A DNA stretch of 64,000 nt, taken from contig CACJTN010000002.1 of assembly GCA_902596325.1 (NCBI GenBank), forward strand, positions 19,696-83,695, given 5' to 3'. The notes under the pieces are model-generated. The model searched no databases. It saw nothing but the letters and a program-made list of their open reading frames with translations, and was not told the DNA's origin. Shown one piece after another: positions 27,703 to 38,416 of this stretch. The position numbers and the translations under genes are program-made. Each line of letters starts with the position of its first letter. Within the stretch, counting starts at the first letter, position 1. This DNA is from an uncultured Pelagibacteraceae bacterium (GTDB lineage: Bacteria; Pseudomonadota; Alphaproteobacteria; Pelagibacterales; Pelagibacteraceae).

Positions 27703-28475
27703 ATATAAACATCAATGATAAAGATGTTTTCATCTCAACTGGTGGCAGAGATATAGATCCTACCAAATCATCAATATTACTTATGCACGGCAGTGGACTT
27801 AGTCACATCGTTTGGTCTTTGCATGAGCAATTTTATATTACAAATGGATATAATGTTTTATCTGTAGATTTGCCAGGACATGGAAATTCAGATGGACCTG
27901 CCATTGAGTCTATCGAAAAAATATCAGATTGGGTAAGTGATTTAATAAAAAATTTAAAATTAAATAAAATTAACTTTGTAGGTCATTCCCAAGGTTGTCT
28001 TGTAGGAATTGATTTTGCGTCGCGCTATCCAGATTTAACAGAAAAGCTCATTTTAATTGCTGGTTCATATAAATTACCAGTAAACCAAGATCTTTTAGAC
28101 CTAGCTTACGCAGGAGATGAAAAAGCAATTTTATTAATGATGAAGTGGGGTTATGAGGGTTCAAAGGCGTTTATAGGAGGCAACCCTGTAAAAAAAATAA
28201 TTAATTCCACTAGAGAAATTAGAGAAATTTTGTATGTGGACTTAAATGCTTGTAACAATTATAAAACCGGTAAAGAATCTTTAGAAAAAATTATTTGTCC
28301 TACTTTATGTATTTTTGGAGACTTGGACAAAATGGTTCCTCTAAAAATTGGAAACAAAATGGCTGAGACAATAAAAAATTCTGAAGTAAAAATTATAAAT
28401 AATTGTGGTCATATGATTATATTTGAAAAGGCTTTTGAAATGAGAAAATCTGTTTTGGAGTTTATAAATAGATGA
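27699..28475 (+). CDS. Alpha/beta hydrolase in the DMSP cluster, apparent CTG start
   Basis: The frame is open upstream of ATG 27783, and the translated upstream codons ([13 protein letters not shown], then [14 protein letters not shown]) supply the first beta-strand and oxyanion loop, so the ATG cannot be the real start. CTG 27699, overlapping the dmdB TGA as CTGA and preceded by AAGGAG (27688-27693) at 5-base spacing, is the best start, giving 258 residues. The triad is complete: Ser97 (GHSQG), Asp210 (GDLDKMVP), His238 (NCGHMIIFE). It overlaps dmdA by 4 bases. No DmdD-type crotonase gene is present in the cluster, so a thioesterase or related role in methylthio-acyl metabolism is possible but unproven. 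Confidence 0.8.
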   Translation: MNININDKDVFISTGGRDIDPTKSSILLMHGSGLSHIVWSLHEQFYITNGYNVLSVDLPGHGNSDGPAIESIEKISDWVSDLIKNLKLNKINFVGHSQGCLVGIDFASRYPDLTEKLILIAGSYKLPVNQDLLDLAYAGDEKAILLMMKWGYEGSKAFIGGNPVKKIINSTREIREILYVDLNACNNYKTGKESLEKIICPTLCIFGDLDKMVPLKIGNKMAETIKNSEVKIINNCGHMIIFEKAFEMRKSVLEFINR

Positions 28476-29584
28476 AAAATTATTTTGTATCAAAATCAAG
28501 GAGATTAAGAGGAACACCTTATACCTCAAGAATTGAGAAGCAAGGTGTTACTGCATACACAGTTTACAACCACATGCTTTTACCTACAAAATTTGAAGAC
28601 TCTTTAGAGGATGCATATCATCATTTAAAAAATCACGTTCAGGTTTGGGATGTCTCAGTGCAGAGACAAACCGAAATTAATGGAAAAGATTCAGCTAAAC
28701 TAGTTCAACTTATTACTTGTAGAGACCTTTCAAAAGCTAAAGTAGGAAGGTGTTATTATGCTCCTATAATTGATAATAATGCAAAATTAATAAGCGATCC
28801 AGTAATTCTTAAATTAGCAGAGGATAGATGGTGGATTTCTTTATCGGACTCTGATTTAGAATTGTTTGCAAAAGGTTTAGCAATAGGAAAAGGTTATGAT
28901 GTTAACGTATTTGAGGCAAAGGTTGATATTTTTTCTGTTCAAGGACCAAAATCTTTTGACTTAATGAAAAAAGTATTAGGACCAAAGATTGGAGAATTAA
29001 AATTTTTTGGTTTTGATTACTTTGAATTTGGTGGTGCAAAACACTTAATTGCAAGATCTGGATGGTCTAAACAAGGTGGTTTTGAGGTATATATGGAACA
29101 TGAAAAGGCAGGACTAGAATTATATGATAAATTATTTGAACAGGGAGATGAATTTAATTTGAAACCCGGTTGTCCAAATTTAATAGAGAGAATTGAAAGT
29201 TCTTTATTATCATATGGTAACGATATAGATATCGGTGATAATCCTTTAGAGTGTGGGTTTGATAAATATGTAAATCTAGATACCAATGTTGAGTTTCTAG
29301 GGAAAGAGGAATTAAAAAGAGTTAAGGCCGATGGAATTAAAAGAAAATTAATGGGAGTAAAAATTGATGCTGATCAAATCGCAGTTAATAGTTCGATAAA
29401 CATGTATGATAAAACAAAAAATCTGATTGGTGAATTAAGATCCGGAACGTATAATCCATCTTTTAAGAAAGTTATCGGTATAGCAATGATTAATGAACCA
29501 TATTTTAATAACTCTCAAGAAATCGTAATTAACATAAATGGAAAAGATTGCACGGGAAAACTCTGTGATTTACCTTTCATCTAG
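28472..29584 (+). CDS. dmdA: Dimethylsulfoniopropionate (DMSP) demethylase DmdA
   Basis: Tetrahydrofolate-dependent demethylase transferring a methyl group from DMSP to THF, leaving 3-methylmercaptopropionate. The 370-residue protein is of the GcvT-like family and reads very like the Pelagibacter DmdA as I remember it: N-terminal [80 protein letters not shown], and the C-terminal LCDLPFI. These features separate it from true GcvT. It is translationally coupled to the hydrolase upstream and ends the cluster; asd follows after 18 bases. Confidence 0.95.
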   Translation: MKNYFVSKSRRLRGTPYTSRIEKQGVTAYTVYNHMLLPTKFEDSLEDAYHHLKNHVQVWDVSVQRQTEINGKDSAKLVQLITCRDLSKAKVGRCYYAPIIDNNAKLISDPVILKLAEDRWWISLSDSDLELFAKGLAIGKGYDVNVFEAKVDIFSVQGPKSFDLMKKVLGPKIGELKFFGFDYFEFGGAKHLIARSGWSKQGGFEVYMEHEKAGLELYDKLFEQGDEFNLKPGCPNLIERIESSLLSYGNDIDIGDNPLECGFDKYVNLDTNVEFLGKEELKRVKADGIKRKLMGVKIDADQIAVNSSINMYDKTKNLIGELRSGTYNPSFKKVIGIAMINEPYFNNSQEIVININGKDCTGKLCDLPFI

Positions 29585-29602
29585 TATAAATTTTAAATTA
29601 TC

Positions 29603-30613
29603 ATGAATATAGCAATAGTTGGGGCAACCGGTAACGTTGGAAGAAAACTAATAGAGGTACTTGAAAAAAAAAATTTTTCTGTAACTGAGGCTTTCTTAGT
29701 AGCCTCGTCAAAAAGCTCAGGAAAAAAAATAAATTTTTTAGGTAGAGAACATACAGTCGAAGATTTGGAAAAATTTGATTTTTCAAAAGTAAAGATAGCT
29801 TTTTTTGCAGCTGGAAGTGCTGTTGCAGAGAAATGGGCACCAATAGCAGCAAATAAAACAATAGTGATAGATAACTCAAAATTCTTTAGAAAAGATTCAG
29901 ATATTCCTTTAATTGTGCCAGAGGTTAATTCAAAAGAGTTATCAAAATTTAAAAATAAAAACATTATTGCTAACGCAAATTGCTCAGTTATACCTATTGT
30001 TGTAGCGCTAAAACCTTTACATGATTTGTACAATGTAAAAAGAATAGTTGCATCTACTTACCAATCTGTATCTGGAGCAGGAAAAGCTGGAATGGATGAG
30101 CTTTTATCTCAAACTAAAGAAATCTTAGAAAATAAAAATGTTCAATCAAAAAATTTCACAAAACAAATTGCATTCAATGCAATTCCACACATCGATAGCT
30201 TTCTAGAAAATGGTAGCACTAAAGAGGAGCAAAAAAATCATGATGAGATAAAAAAAATTTTAGATAAAAAAATTAATGTCACCTCTACATGTGTAAGAAT
30301 TCCTGTTTTAGTATCACATTCTATAAGCATAAATATAGAATTTCATAAAAAACCTAAAATTGAAGAAATTAAAAAAGTTTTGTCATCATCACCAGGATGT
30401 ATAGTCGTCGATGAGCACAAAGATGGAGGATATATAACTCCTGTTGAAGCTGAAAATAAATTTGAGACTTTTATATCTAGAATACGTCAGGACTTTTCTC
30501 AAGAGAACTCTATAAATATGTGGATAGTATCAGATAATTTATTAAAAGGTGCAGCCTTAAATGCTGTTGAAATAGCAGAAACTTTAATAGAAAATAATTT
30601 TTATGGAAAATAA
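29603..30613 (+). CDS. asd: Aspartate-semialdehyde dehydrogenase
   Basis: Reduces aspartyl phosphate to aspartate semialdehyde for Lys, Thr, Met and diaminopimelate synthesis. At 336 residues it has the NADP loop VGATGNVGRKL, the nucleophile Cys127 in ANANCSVIPIV (Ala replaces the usual Pro of NPNCS), the QSVSGAGKAGM segment and the substrate region NAIPHID. Its 3' end overlaps sdhC by 11 bases. Confidence 0.95.
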   Translation: MNIAIVGATGNVGRKLIEVLEKKNFSVTEAFLVASSKSSGKKINFLGREHTVEDLEKFDFSKVKIAFFAAGSAVAEKWAPIAANKTIVIDNSKFFRKDSDIPLIVPEVNSKELSKFKNKNIIANANCSVIPIVVALKPLHDLYNVKRIVASTYQSVSGAGKAGMDELLSQTKEILENKNVQSKNFTKQIAFNAIPHIDSFLENGSTKEEQKNHDEIKKILDKKINVTSTCVRIPVLVSHSISINIEFHKKPKIEEIKKVLSSSPGCIVVDEHKDGGYITPVEAENKFETFISRIRQDFSQENSINMWIVSDNLLKGAALNAVEIAETLIENNFYGK

Positions 30614-30986
30614 AAATCCTCTATCTCCTCATATTCAAATTTACAGCTGGCATATCTCATCACTTGTTTCAATTGGACATAGAATTACTGGAGTAATTAA
30701 TATTTTTATCCTTACTTTAATTTTTCTTTGGCTTGGATCTTTGTTATTAGGTGAGGAGAATTATGAAATAATTTTCAATTTCTTTAATTCATTTTTAGGT
30801 AAATTTTTTATTATTGCAACAATCTGGTCTTTTACATTTCACTCTCTTAGTGAGTTAAGGCATCTTTTTTGGGACATGGGTTACGGTTTTGATTTAAAAA
30901 CGGCTAATTTAACAGGTTCTTTAGTTATAATTTTTTCAGTAATATTTACTGTATTATTTTACTTGATAGGAAGGATTGTAATTTAA
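30603..30986 (+). CDS. sdhC: Succinate dehydrogenase cytochrome b556 subunit SdhC
   Basis: Membrane anchor of complex II, 127 residues with three helices. Family marks: NPLSPHIQIYSW at the N-terminus, SIGHRITGV (quinone-side Ser and Arg) and FTFHSLSELRHLFWDMG carrying the heme-ligand His. It is the first gene of sdhCDAB and directly abuts sdhD. Confidence 0.94.
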   Translation: MENKNPLSPHIQIYSWHISSLVSIGHRITGVINIFILTLIFLWLGSLLLGEENYEIIFNFFNSFLGKFFIIATIWSFTFHSLSELRHLFWDMGYGFDLKTANLTGSLVIIFSVIFTVLFYLIGRIVI

Positions 30987-31316
30987 ATGGTTAGTTCAAC
31001 AAAGAAATGGCTTTTTATTAAAGTTTCATCAGTAATTTTAATTCCATTAATGATTTGGTTTACCTTTATATTAGCAGGAATTTATGACAAGACATTTGCT
31101 GAAGTTGTTGATTTTTTTACAAGTCAGCCAACTAAAATCCTAATATCACTGCTATTTGTTGTCTCTTATTTCTTTTCAGCTCTAACTATAAGTGAAATTT
31201 TCGAGGATTATATGGGAAACCAGAAAATTAAAAATGTCGCAAACAAAATATTGTATTTATTTGCTATACTAATTCCTTTATTAACACTTATTATTATTTA
31301 TAATTTAAATTTATGA
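30987..31316 (+). CDS. sdhD: Succinate dehydrogenase membrane anchor subunit SdhD
   Basis: Second complex II anchor, 109 residues with three predicted helices. Sequence conservation of SdhD is low; the call rests on size, topology and placement between sdhC and sdhA. The segment [18 protein letters not shown] after helix 2 resembles the family pattern around the heme/quinone side (usual HxxxGxxxIxxDY-like), though the exact heme ligand is not obvious. Overlaps sdhA by 4 bases. Confidence 0.88.
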   Translation: MVSSTKKWLFIKVSSVILIPLMIWFTFILAGIYDKTFAEVVDFFTSQPTKILISLLFVVSYFFSALTISEIFEDYMGNQKIKNVANKILYLFAILIPLLTLIIIYNLNL

Positions 31317-33088
31317 GTTCATACAAAATTATTGATCATGAATATGATGTAGTTGTTCTTGGAGCAGGTGGTTCGGGTTTAAGAGCCGCTGTTGGACTAA
31401 GCGAGGCTGGATTAAAAACAGCATGTGTATCAAAAGTCTTTCCAACAAGAAGTCATACATCTGCTGCGCAAGGAGGTATATCTGCCGCGTTAGGAAATAT
31501 GGGTGAAGATGATTGGAGATGGCACATGTATGATACGGTTAAGGGAGCAGATTGGTTAGGAGATCAAGATTGCATAGAATATCTGTGTAAAGAAGCCCCT
31601 AGAGCTGTTCTAGAATTAGAGAAATATGGTGTTCCATTTAGCAGAACAGAGGATGGAAAAATTTATCAAAGGCCATTTGGTGGAATGACGAAAAATTATG
31701 GAAATGGAACTGTACAAAGAACTTGTGCGGCAGCCGACAGAACAGGACATGCAATTTTACACACACTTTATGGTCAGGCATTAAAACACAATACCGAATT
31801 TTTTATTGAATATTTTGCTCTTGATCTGTTAATGAAAAACGGGGAATGTAAAGGTTTAATAGCTTGGAATTTAAATGATGGAACAATACATAGGTTCAGG
31901 TCACACATAACAATTATAGCGACTGGCGGTTATGGAAAAGTTTATTATTCAGCAACATCTGCTCATACTTGCACAGGAGATGGAAACGCTATGGTTTTAA
32001 GAGCAGGTCTTCCATTACAAGATATGGAATTTGTTCAGTTTCATCCAACAGGTATATATGGACATGGTACGTTAATATCTGAAGGTGTAAGAGGTGAAGG
32101 GGGATATTTAGTAAATTCAAAGGGAGAAAGATTTATGGAGAGATATGCTCCAAAAGCCAAAGATTTAGCCTCAAGAGATGTTGTTAGCCGATCTATTGCA
32201 GTAGAAATTAATGAAGGTAGAGGTGTAGGAAAAGAAAAAGATCATGTTCATTTACACTTGGATCATTTGGATCAAAATGTAATTGAAGAAAGACTACCAG
32301 GTATCTCAGAATCATCTAGGCTGTTTGCAAATGTAGATGTAACAAAGGAACCAATTCCAGTAGTTCCAACAGTTCATTATAATATGGGAGGAATTCCTAC
32401 CAATTATAAAGCTGAAGTCTTAACACTTAATGGTTCAGAAAAAACGGTTCCAGGTCTGATGGCAATAGGAGAAGCAGCATGTGTATCAGTTCACGGAGCA
32501 AATAGACTTGGATCAAATTCATTGATTGATCTTGTAGTTTTTGGAAGGGCTGCAGCAAAAAGGGCAGCCGAGCTTATTAAACCAGGATTACCTCACGAAG
32601 AAATTCCTCAATCAGAGACTGATAAATGTTTAGAAAGATTTGATAAACTTAGAAACTCCAGTGGTTCAAATAGTACAGCAGAATTAAGATTGTCTATGCA
32701 AAAAACCATGCAATCAAAATGTGCAGTATTTAGAACAGAAAAAACACTTAAGGAAGGTATCAACGAAATTAGAAAACCTTATGAAGGAATGGATGATTTA
32801 TCTGTTAAAGATAAATCATTAATATTTAACACAGATTTAGTTGAGACTTTAGAATTTGACAACTTGATAAGACAAGCAATTACAACGATGGACTCCGCAT
32901 ATCATAGGAAAGAGAGCAGAGGTGCACATGCTAGAGAAGATTATCCTAAAAGAGACGATAGCAAATATATGCAGCATACATTATCTTGGTGTGATGGAAC
33001 TAAAACTAAAATAGATTATAGACCAGTTCATAGGTCAACATTAACAAACGACGTACAGTATTTTCCACCTCAAGAAAGAGTATATTAA
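31313..33088 (+). CDS. sdhA: Succinate dehydrogenase flavoprotein subunit SdhA
   Basis: Oxidises succinate to fumarate with covalently bound FAD. It has 591 residues, with the dinucleotide motif [13 protein letters not shown] (14-26), flavin-linking His48 in [11 protein letters not shown], and catalytic segments [23 protein letters not shown] and [19 protein letters not shown]. All are canonical. It shares one base with sdhB. Confidence 0.97.
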   Translation: MSSYKIIDHEYDVVVLGAGGSGLRAAVGLSEAGLKTACVSKVFPTRSHTSAAQGGISAALGNMGEDDWRWHMYDTVKGADWLGDQDCIEYLCKEAPRAVLELEKYGVPFSRTEDGKIYQRPFGGMTKNYGNGTVQRTCAAADRTGHAILHTLYGQALKHNTEFFIEYFALDLLMKNGECKGLIAWNLNDGTIHRFRSHITIIATGGYGKVYYSATSAHTCTGDGNAMVLRAGLPLQDMEFVQFHPTGIYGHGTLISEGVRGEGGYLVNSKGERFMERYAPKAKDLASRDVVSRSIAVEINEGRGVGKEKDHVHLHLDHLDQNVIEERLPGISESSRLFANVDVTKEPIPVVPTVHYNMGGIPTNYKAEVLTLNGSEKTVPGLMAIGEAACVSVHGANRLGSNSLIDLVVFGRAAAKRAAELIKPGLPHEEIPQSETDKCLERFDKLRNSSGSNSTAELRLSMQKTMQSKCAVFRTEKTLKEGINEIRKPYEGMDDLSVKDKSLIFNTDLVETLEFDNLIRQAITTMDSAYHRKESRGAHAREDYPKRDDSKYMQHTLSWCDGTKTKIDYRPVHRSTLTNDVQYFPPQERVY

Positions 33089-33861
33089 TGGTCCAAATAA
33101 GTTTGCCTCAAAATTCCAAAATACAAAAAGGCAAATATTATAAGGATAAAACAGGCTCAAAAAATTTACGCAAAGTTAATATTTATAGGTGGGATCCATC
33201 TACAGGAGAAAATCCTAGAATAGATACCTATGAAGTTGATATGGATAATTGCCCTTCAAAAGTATTAGATCTATTAAATAAAATTAAGAACGAAATAGAT
33301 CCTTCTATAGCTTACAGGAGATCATGCGCTCATGGCGTTTGCGGATCTTGTGCAATGAACATGGATGGAAAAAATGGCTTAGCATGCACCAAGCCACATG
33401 CTGAAATAAAAGGAGATATAAATATTTATCCTTTACCACATCTTAAAGTTTTAAAAGATCTAATTGGGGATTTAAGCACTTTATACAAGCAATATGAATC
33501 TGTTGAACCTTGGTTAAAAAATACAAGTAATAAATCCGATAAAGAAAATATACAATCTAAAGAGGATAGAGCGAAATTGGATGGACTATACGAATGTATT
33601 ATGTGTGCGTGTTGTTCTACTTCATGTCCAAGCTACTGGTGGAATGGTGATAAATATTTAGGACCTGCAGTATTGCTACAAGCTTATAGATGGATAATAG
33701 ATTCAAGGGATGAGGATAGAAAAGAGAGATTAAAAAAAGTAGCAGATGAACTAAAGCTTTATAGATGTCACACCATAATGAATTGTACAAATGCTTGTCC
33801 AAAAGGATTAAATCCAGCAAAAGCTATAGCATCTATAAAAAAAATGCTTGCAACAAGCTAA
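33088..33861 (+). CDS. sdhB: Succinate dehydrogenase iron-sulfur subunit SdhB
   Basis: Carries the three FeS centres of complex II; 257 residues. The 2Fe-2S cysteines are in [18 protein letters not shown], the 4Fe-4S set in [17 protein letters not shown], and the 3Fe-4S set in [17 protein letters not shown]. Ends 23 bases before mmsA. Confidence 0.97.
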   Translation: MVQISLPQNSKIQKGKYYKDKTGSKNLRKVNIYRWDPSTGENPRIDTYEVDMDNCPSKVLDLLNKIKNEIDPSIAYRRSCAHGVCGSCAMNMDGKNGLACTKPHAEIKGDINIYPLPHLKVLKDLIGDLSTLYKQYESVEPWLKNTSNKSDKENIQSKEDRAKLDGLYECIMCACCSTSCPSYWWNGDKYLGPAVLLQAYRWIIDSRDEDRKERLKKVADELKLYRCHTIMNCTNACPKGLNPAKAIASIKKMLATS

Positions 33862-33884
33862 TTACTTAATTAAATAATTTCATC

Positions 33885-35378
33885 ATGAGCTTAATACAGC
33901 ACTTTGTAAATGGTAAGTCATACAAGGGTAATTCAAATAGAAAAGGAAAAGTTTTTAATCCAGCTACTGGCGAGCAAGAATCTGAAGTTATATTAGGTTC
34001 AAAAGAAGATCTTAATAATACTGTTAATATAGCAAGAAAAGCTTTCGAAAGTTGGTCATTAAAACCACCCTTACAAAGAGCTAGGGTAATGTTTAAATTT
34101 AAAGAATTAATAGAAAGAAATTCTGAAGAGATTGCAAAATTAATTGTTTCTGAACACGGTAAAGTTTATGAAGATGCAAAGGGATCGCTAACTAGAGGTC
34201 TTGAAGTTGTCGAATTTGCTTGTGGAATACCTCAAATGTTAAAAGGTGAATTTACAGAAAATGTTGGATCTGAAGTTGACAGTTGGTCTATACGACAGCC
34301 ATTAGGTGTTTGTGCAGGAATAACTCCATTTAATTTTCCTGCTATGGTTCCTATGTGGATGTTTCCTATGGCAATTGCTTGTGGAAATTCATTTATACTT
34401 AAACCTTCTGAAAAGGATCCATCATGTTCATTTAAGTTAGCTGAATTATTATCAGAAGCAGGATTACCTGATGGGGTGCTTAATGTTGTAAATGGAGATA
34501 AAGAAGTCGTTGATGCGATTTTAGAAAATAAAGATATTCAAGCTGTTAGCTTTGTCGGCTCAACACCAATAGCTAAATATATTTACGAAAATGCAGCTCG
34601 TAATGAAAAAAGAGTACAAGCATTGGGAGGAGCTAAAAATCACTGTGTAGTAATGCCAGATTGTGACTTAGATCAAGCTGTGAACGGTCTAATGGGAGCA
34701 GCTTACGGATCTGCGGGGGAAAGATGTATGGCACAGTCTGTTGCAGTAGCTGTTGGAGATATTGGTGATAGATTAGTGGATAAACTCTCAAAAAAAGTTG
34801 AAGTTTTAAAAGTTGGGCCTGGTATGGATAAAAATTCAGAAATGGGACCTTTGATTACAAAAGAACATTTACAAAAAGTAAGAGGGTATGTTGATATTGG
34901 AGTTAAAGAGGGAGCAAAACTTGTAGTGGATGGAAGAAATTTAAAACTTCAAGGCTATGAAAATGGTTTTTTTATAGGTGGCTGCTTATTTGATAATGTA
35001 AAAAAAGATATGAGAATTTATAAAGAAGAAATTTTCGGACCCGTGCTATCAGTTGTAAGGGCTAAAGATTTTGAAGAGGCCTCAAAACTAGTAAATGACC
35101 ACGAATATGGAAATGGTGTGAGTATTTTTACAAGAGATGGCGATGCTGCTAGGACTTTTTCAAGCAAAATAAAAGTTGGGATGGTAGGTATTAATATTCC
35201 AATACCTGTGCCTATGGCATTCCATAGCTTTGGTGGATGGAAAAGGTCACTGTTTGGTGATCAGCACATGCACGGACCTGAGGGTGTTAGATTTTATACT
35301 AAACTTAAAACTATAACTTCTAGGTGGCCTTCTGGAATAAGATCAAATCCTGAATTTGTAATGCCAACAATGAAATAA
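33885..35378 (+). CDS. mmsA: Methylmalonate-semialdehyde dehydrogenase (acylating)
   Basis: CoA-dependent aldehyde dehydrogenase converting methylmalonate or malonate semialdehyde to propionyl- or acetyl-CoA. At 497 residues it has the ITPFNFPAMVPMWMFP segment and nucleophile Cys281 in GERCMAQS, which is the MmsA form of the motif. It sits between sdhB and mdh inside the TCA block, suggesting that valine, thymine or beta-alanine catabolism is expressed with the cycle. Confidence 0.92.
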   Translation: MSLIQHFVNGKSYKGNSNRKGKVFNPATGEQESEVILGSKEDLNNTVNIARKAFESWSLKPPLQRARVMFKFKELIERNSEEIAKLIVSEHGKVYEDAKGSLTRGLEVVEFACGIPQMLKGEFTENVGSEVDSWSIRQPLGVCAGITPFNFPAMVPMWMFPMAIACGNSFILKPSEKDPSCSFKLAELLSEAGLPDGVLNVVNGDKEVVDAILENKDIQAVSFVGSTPIAKYIYENAARNEKRVQALGGAKNHCVVMPDCDLDQAVNGLMGAAYGSAGERCMAQSVAVAVGDIGDRLVDKLSKKVEVLKVGPGMDKNSEMGPLITKEHLQKVRGYVDIGVKEGAKLVVDGRNLKLQGYENGFFIGGCLFDNVKKDMRIYKEEIFGPVLSVVRAKDFEEASKLVNDHEYGNGVSIFTRDGDAARTFSSKIKVGMVGINIPIPVPMAFHSFGGWKRSLFGDQHMHGPEGVRFYTKLKTITSRWPSGIRSNPEFVMPTMK

Positions 35379-35381
35379 GCT

Positions 35382-36347
35382 ATGGGAAAAAAAATTTCAT
35401 TAATTGGAGCAGGTCAAATAGGAGGAACGCTTGCTCATTTAATTGGGTTAAAAGAAATTGTATCAGAAGTAGTTCTGTTTGATGTTGCGTCTGGAGTAGC
35501 TAAAGGCAAAGCCTTAGATATTGCCCAATCTTCTGCAGTGGATGGTTTCAATGTAAAACTTTATGGAACAGATAGTTATCAAGATATTAAGGACTCAGAT
35601 GTAATTATTATTACTGCTGGAGTTCCAAGAAAACCCGGTATGAGTAGGGATGATCTTTTAGGTATAAATTTAAAAATTATGAAACAAGTGTCTGATGGAA
35701 TTAAATTAAACTGCCCAAATGCATTTGTAATTTGTATTACTAATCCTTTAGATGTTATGGTTATGGCCCTGCAAAAGTACTCTCAATTTCCTAAAAATAA
35801 GGTTGTGGGTATGGCGGGTATACTTGATACATCTAGGTACAAATTATTTCTATCTGAGGAATTTAATGTTCCAATTAAAAAAATTGATGCAATGGTAATG
35901 GGTGGACACGGTGATACTATGGTTCCATTACCAGGTTTTACAAAAATTGATGGAAAAAAACTTTTAGATTTAATGTCAGAAGGTAAAATCACAAAAGAAA
36001 AAATAGAGAGTATAAATCAAAGAACTAGAGATGGAGGAGCTGAAATTGTTAAATATCTTGAAAAAGGTTCTGCATATTACGCTCCTGCTGCTTCAGGAGT
36101 TGAGATGGCTATAAGCTATCTAAATGACGAAAAAAAACTACTTCCATGTGCGGCTTATTTGAAAGGAGAATATGGCGTAAAAGATATTTATGCTGGAGTT
36201 CCAGTCATCATTGGAAAAGATGGTGTTGAAAAAATTCAAGAAATTAAATTAGAGGACAATGAGATTAATGAATTTAAAAAATCTGTAGATTCGGTCCGGA
36301 GGCTGTGGGAAGCTGCAATAAAGATTGATACTGATTTAGAAAGATAA
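35382..36347 (+). CDS. mdh: Malate dehydrogenase (LDH-like type)
   Basis: NAD-dependent oxidation of malate to oxaloacetate. Length 321. The NAD loop is [12 protein letters not shown] (9-20), the substrate arginines are Arg83 and Arg89 in [12 protein letters not shown] (Arg in the loop marks malate rather than lactate specificity), and the catalytic His176 lies in GGHGDTMVP. Shares one base with sucC. Confidence 0.96.
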   Translation: MGKKISLIGAGQIGGTLAHLIGLKEIVSEVVLFDVASGVAKGKALDIAQSSAVDGFNVKLYGTDSYQDIKDSDVIIITAGVPRKPGMSRDDLLGINLKIMKQVSDGIKLNCPNAFVICITNPLDVMVMALQKYSQFPKNKVVGMAGILDTSRYKLFLSEEFNVPIKKIDAMVMGGHGDTMVPLPGFTKIDGKKLLDLMSEGKITKEKIESINQRTRDGGAEIVKYLEKGSAYYAPAASGVEMAISYLNDEKKLLPCAAYLKGEYGVKDIYAGVPVIIGKDGVEKIQEIKLEDNEINEFKKSVDSVRRLWEAAIKIDTDLER

Positions 36348-37507
36348 TGAATATTCATGAACATCAAGCAAAACAACTCTTAAAGGAATTTGGAGTTCCT
36401 GTTCCAAATGGTATCTATGGTTTTAGTGTTAGTGAGATAATTAAAAAATCAAAAATTCTTAATACAGAAAAATACGTTTTAAAAGCTCAAATACATGCAG
36501 GCGGCAGAGGTAAAGCTGGAGGGATCACAATTGCAAGCAACATAGATGAATTAGAACAAGCTGCAAATCAGCTTTTAGGTAAAATCTTGATTACACATCA
36601 AACTGGACCTAAAGGAAAAAAAGTACAGAGACTTTACGTTGAGGAGGCTTCCAATATAGCAAAAGAATTTTATTTATCTTGTTTAGTAGATAGAAAAAGC
36701 TCCAAAATAGCTTTTATTTCTAGTGTTCAAGGTGGAATGGATATTGAGGAAACTGCATTAAAAAATCCAGAAAAAATTATCACTACCAAAGTAGATTTTA
36801 AACAGGATATATCTGAAACTGATTGCGAAAAAATTATTAAAGTTTTTAATCTTGAGTATGACGCTAAGGATCAAGGAATTGAATTAATAAAATCTCTTTA
36901 TAAAATGTTTAGAGAGAAAGATGCTAGCTTAATCGAAATTAATCCTTTAATTTTAACGAAGGAAAATAATATAGTGTGTCTTGATGCTAAAGTTATCTTA
37001 GATGACAATGCAATTTTTAAACATCCTGAACATTTAGAGCTTAGAGATTTACAAGAAGAAGATCCAACAGAGATAGAGGCTAGTAGGCACGGATTGTCTT
37101 ACATAAAATTAAATGGAAATATCGGCTGTATGGTAAATGGTGCTGGTTTAGCAATGGCAACAATGGATATAATTAAATTATTTGGAGAAACTCCAGCAAA
37201 TTTTTTGGATGTAGGCGGTGGAGCCTCAAAAGAAAAAGTATCCTTAGCGTTGAAAATTATTTTATCTGATAAAAATGTAAAAGGAATATTAATAAATATA
37301 TTTGGTGGAATAATGAGATGCGATGTGCTCGCCGCAGGGGTCGTTGATGCTGCCAAAGAAATAAAAATTAATGTTCCTTTGGTTGTTAGACTTGCTGGGA
37401 CTAATGTAGAGGAAGGTAATAAAATTTTAAAAGAATCTAAACTTAAAATAATTCCAGCCTCTGATTTGTCAGATGCTGCTAAAAAAATTGTGAAAGAAAT
37501 AAATTAA
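36347..37507 (+). CDS. sucC: Succinyl-CoA synthetase beta subunit SucC
   Basis: ATP-grasp subunit (386 residues) of succinate-CoA ligase. Marks: [56 protein letters not shown] and [17 protein letters not shown]. One-base overlaps on both sides tie it to mdh and sucD. Confidence 0.97.
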   Translation: MNIHEHQAKQLLKEFGVPVPNGIYGFSVSEIIKKSKILNTEKYVLKAQIHAGGRGKAGGITIASNIDELEQAANQLLGKILITHQTGPKGKKVQRLYVEEASNIAKEFYLSCLVDRKSSKIAFISSVQGGMDIEETALKNPEKIITTKVDFKQDISETDCEKIIKVFNLEYDAKDQGIELIKSLYKMFREKDASLIEINPLILTKENNIVCLDAKVILDDNAIFKHPEHLELRDLQEEDPTEIEASRHGLSYIKLNGNIGCMVNGAGLAMATMDIIKLFGETPANFLDVGGGASKEKVSLALKIILSDKNVKGILINIFGGIMRCDVLAAGVVDAAKEIKINVPLVVRLAGTNVEEGNKILKESKLKIIPASDLSDAAKKIVKEIN

Positions 37508-38382
37508 TGTCCATTTTAGTCAATAAAAATACGAAACTTCTTTGCCAAGGTTTTACTGGTTCACATGGAACTTTCCATTCAGAACAAGCAATAAAATATG
37601 GAACAAATTTAGTAGGAGGCGTAACGCCTAGAAAAGGTGGCCAAATTCATTTGGGTAAACCTGTTTTTAACACTGTGAAGGAGGCTGTTGAAGCAACAGG
37701 TGCCAATGCAACGATGATATATGTACCAGCAAAATTTGCATCTGAGGCAATTATCGAAGCTATTGAAGCATCTATTGATCTCGTAGTATGTATAACAGAA
37801 GGTATTCCAGTTTTAGATATGCTTAAAGTCAAAAAATATCTATCAAACTCAAATACGAAATTAATTGGTCCGAACTGTCCTGGTATAATAACCCCTGATG
37901 AGTGTAAAATAGGAATAATGCCCGGAAGTATACATAGGAAAGGTTCAGTTGGAATAGTTTCACGTTCAGGAACATTAACTTACGAGGCTGTAGATCAAAC
38001 TTCAAAAATTGGTCTCGGCCAATCAACTTGTGTCGGAATAGGTGGTGACCCAATAAATGGTACAAATTTCATAGACTGTTTAGAGTTATTTTTAGAAGAT
38101 GAAAATACCGAGTCCATTGTAATGATTGGAGAAATTGGGGGATCTGCAGAGGAAGAAGCAGCTGATTTTATTAAGAATCATAGGATAAAAAAACCCATGG
38201 TCGGGTTCATTGCTGGTTTGACAGCACCACCTGGAAGAAGAATGGGTCACGCTGGAGCTATTATTTCTGGAGGTAAAGGTGGCGCTGAAGAAAAAATTAA
38301 AACTATGGAAGAAGCAGGAATTTCAATGGCAAAATCCCCTGCAGATATTGGCAAAACATTGCTTAACAAATTGTCACTTTAA
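37507..38382 (+). CDS. sucD: Succinyl-CoA synthetase alpha subunit SucD
   Basis: CoA-binding and phosphohistidine subunit, 291 residues. Contains [39 protein letters not shown], and the phosphorylated His in [20 protein letters not shown]. The stop precedes a 34-base gap with a TATAAT-like element (38400-38405) before sucA, which may reflect an extra promoter. Confidence 0.97.
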   Translation: MSILVNKNTKLLCQGFTGSHGTFHSEQAIKYGTNLVGGVTPRKGGQIHLGKPVFNTVKEAVEATGANATMIYVPAKFASEAIIEAIEASIDLVVCITEGIPVLDMLKVKKYLSNSNTKLIGPNCPGIITPDECKIGIMPGSIHRKGSVGIVSRSGTLTYEAVDQTSKIGLGQSTCVGIGGDPINGTNFIDCLELFLEDENTESIVMIGEIGGSAEEEAADFIKNHRIKKPMVGFIAGLTAPPGRRMGHAGAIISGGKGGAEEKIKTMEEAGISMAKSPADIGKTLLNKLSL

Positions 38383-38416
38383 AATTTCTTATCAGACACT
38401 ATAATAATTTTTATTA

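Noticed and set aside
29593..30033. 146-codon antisense open frame opposite asd
   Set aside because: Shadow of a conserved enzyme gene; serine/phenylalanine-rich composition typical of antisense frames in AT-rich DNA.
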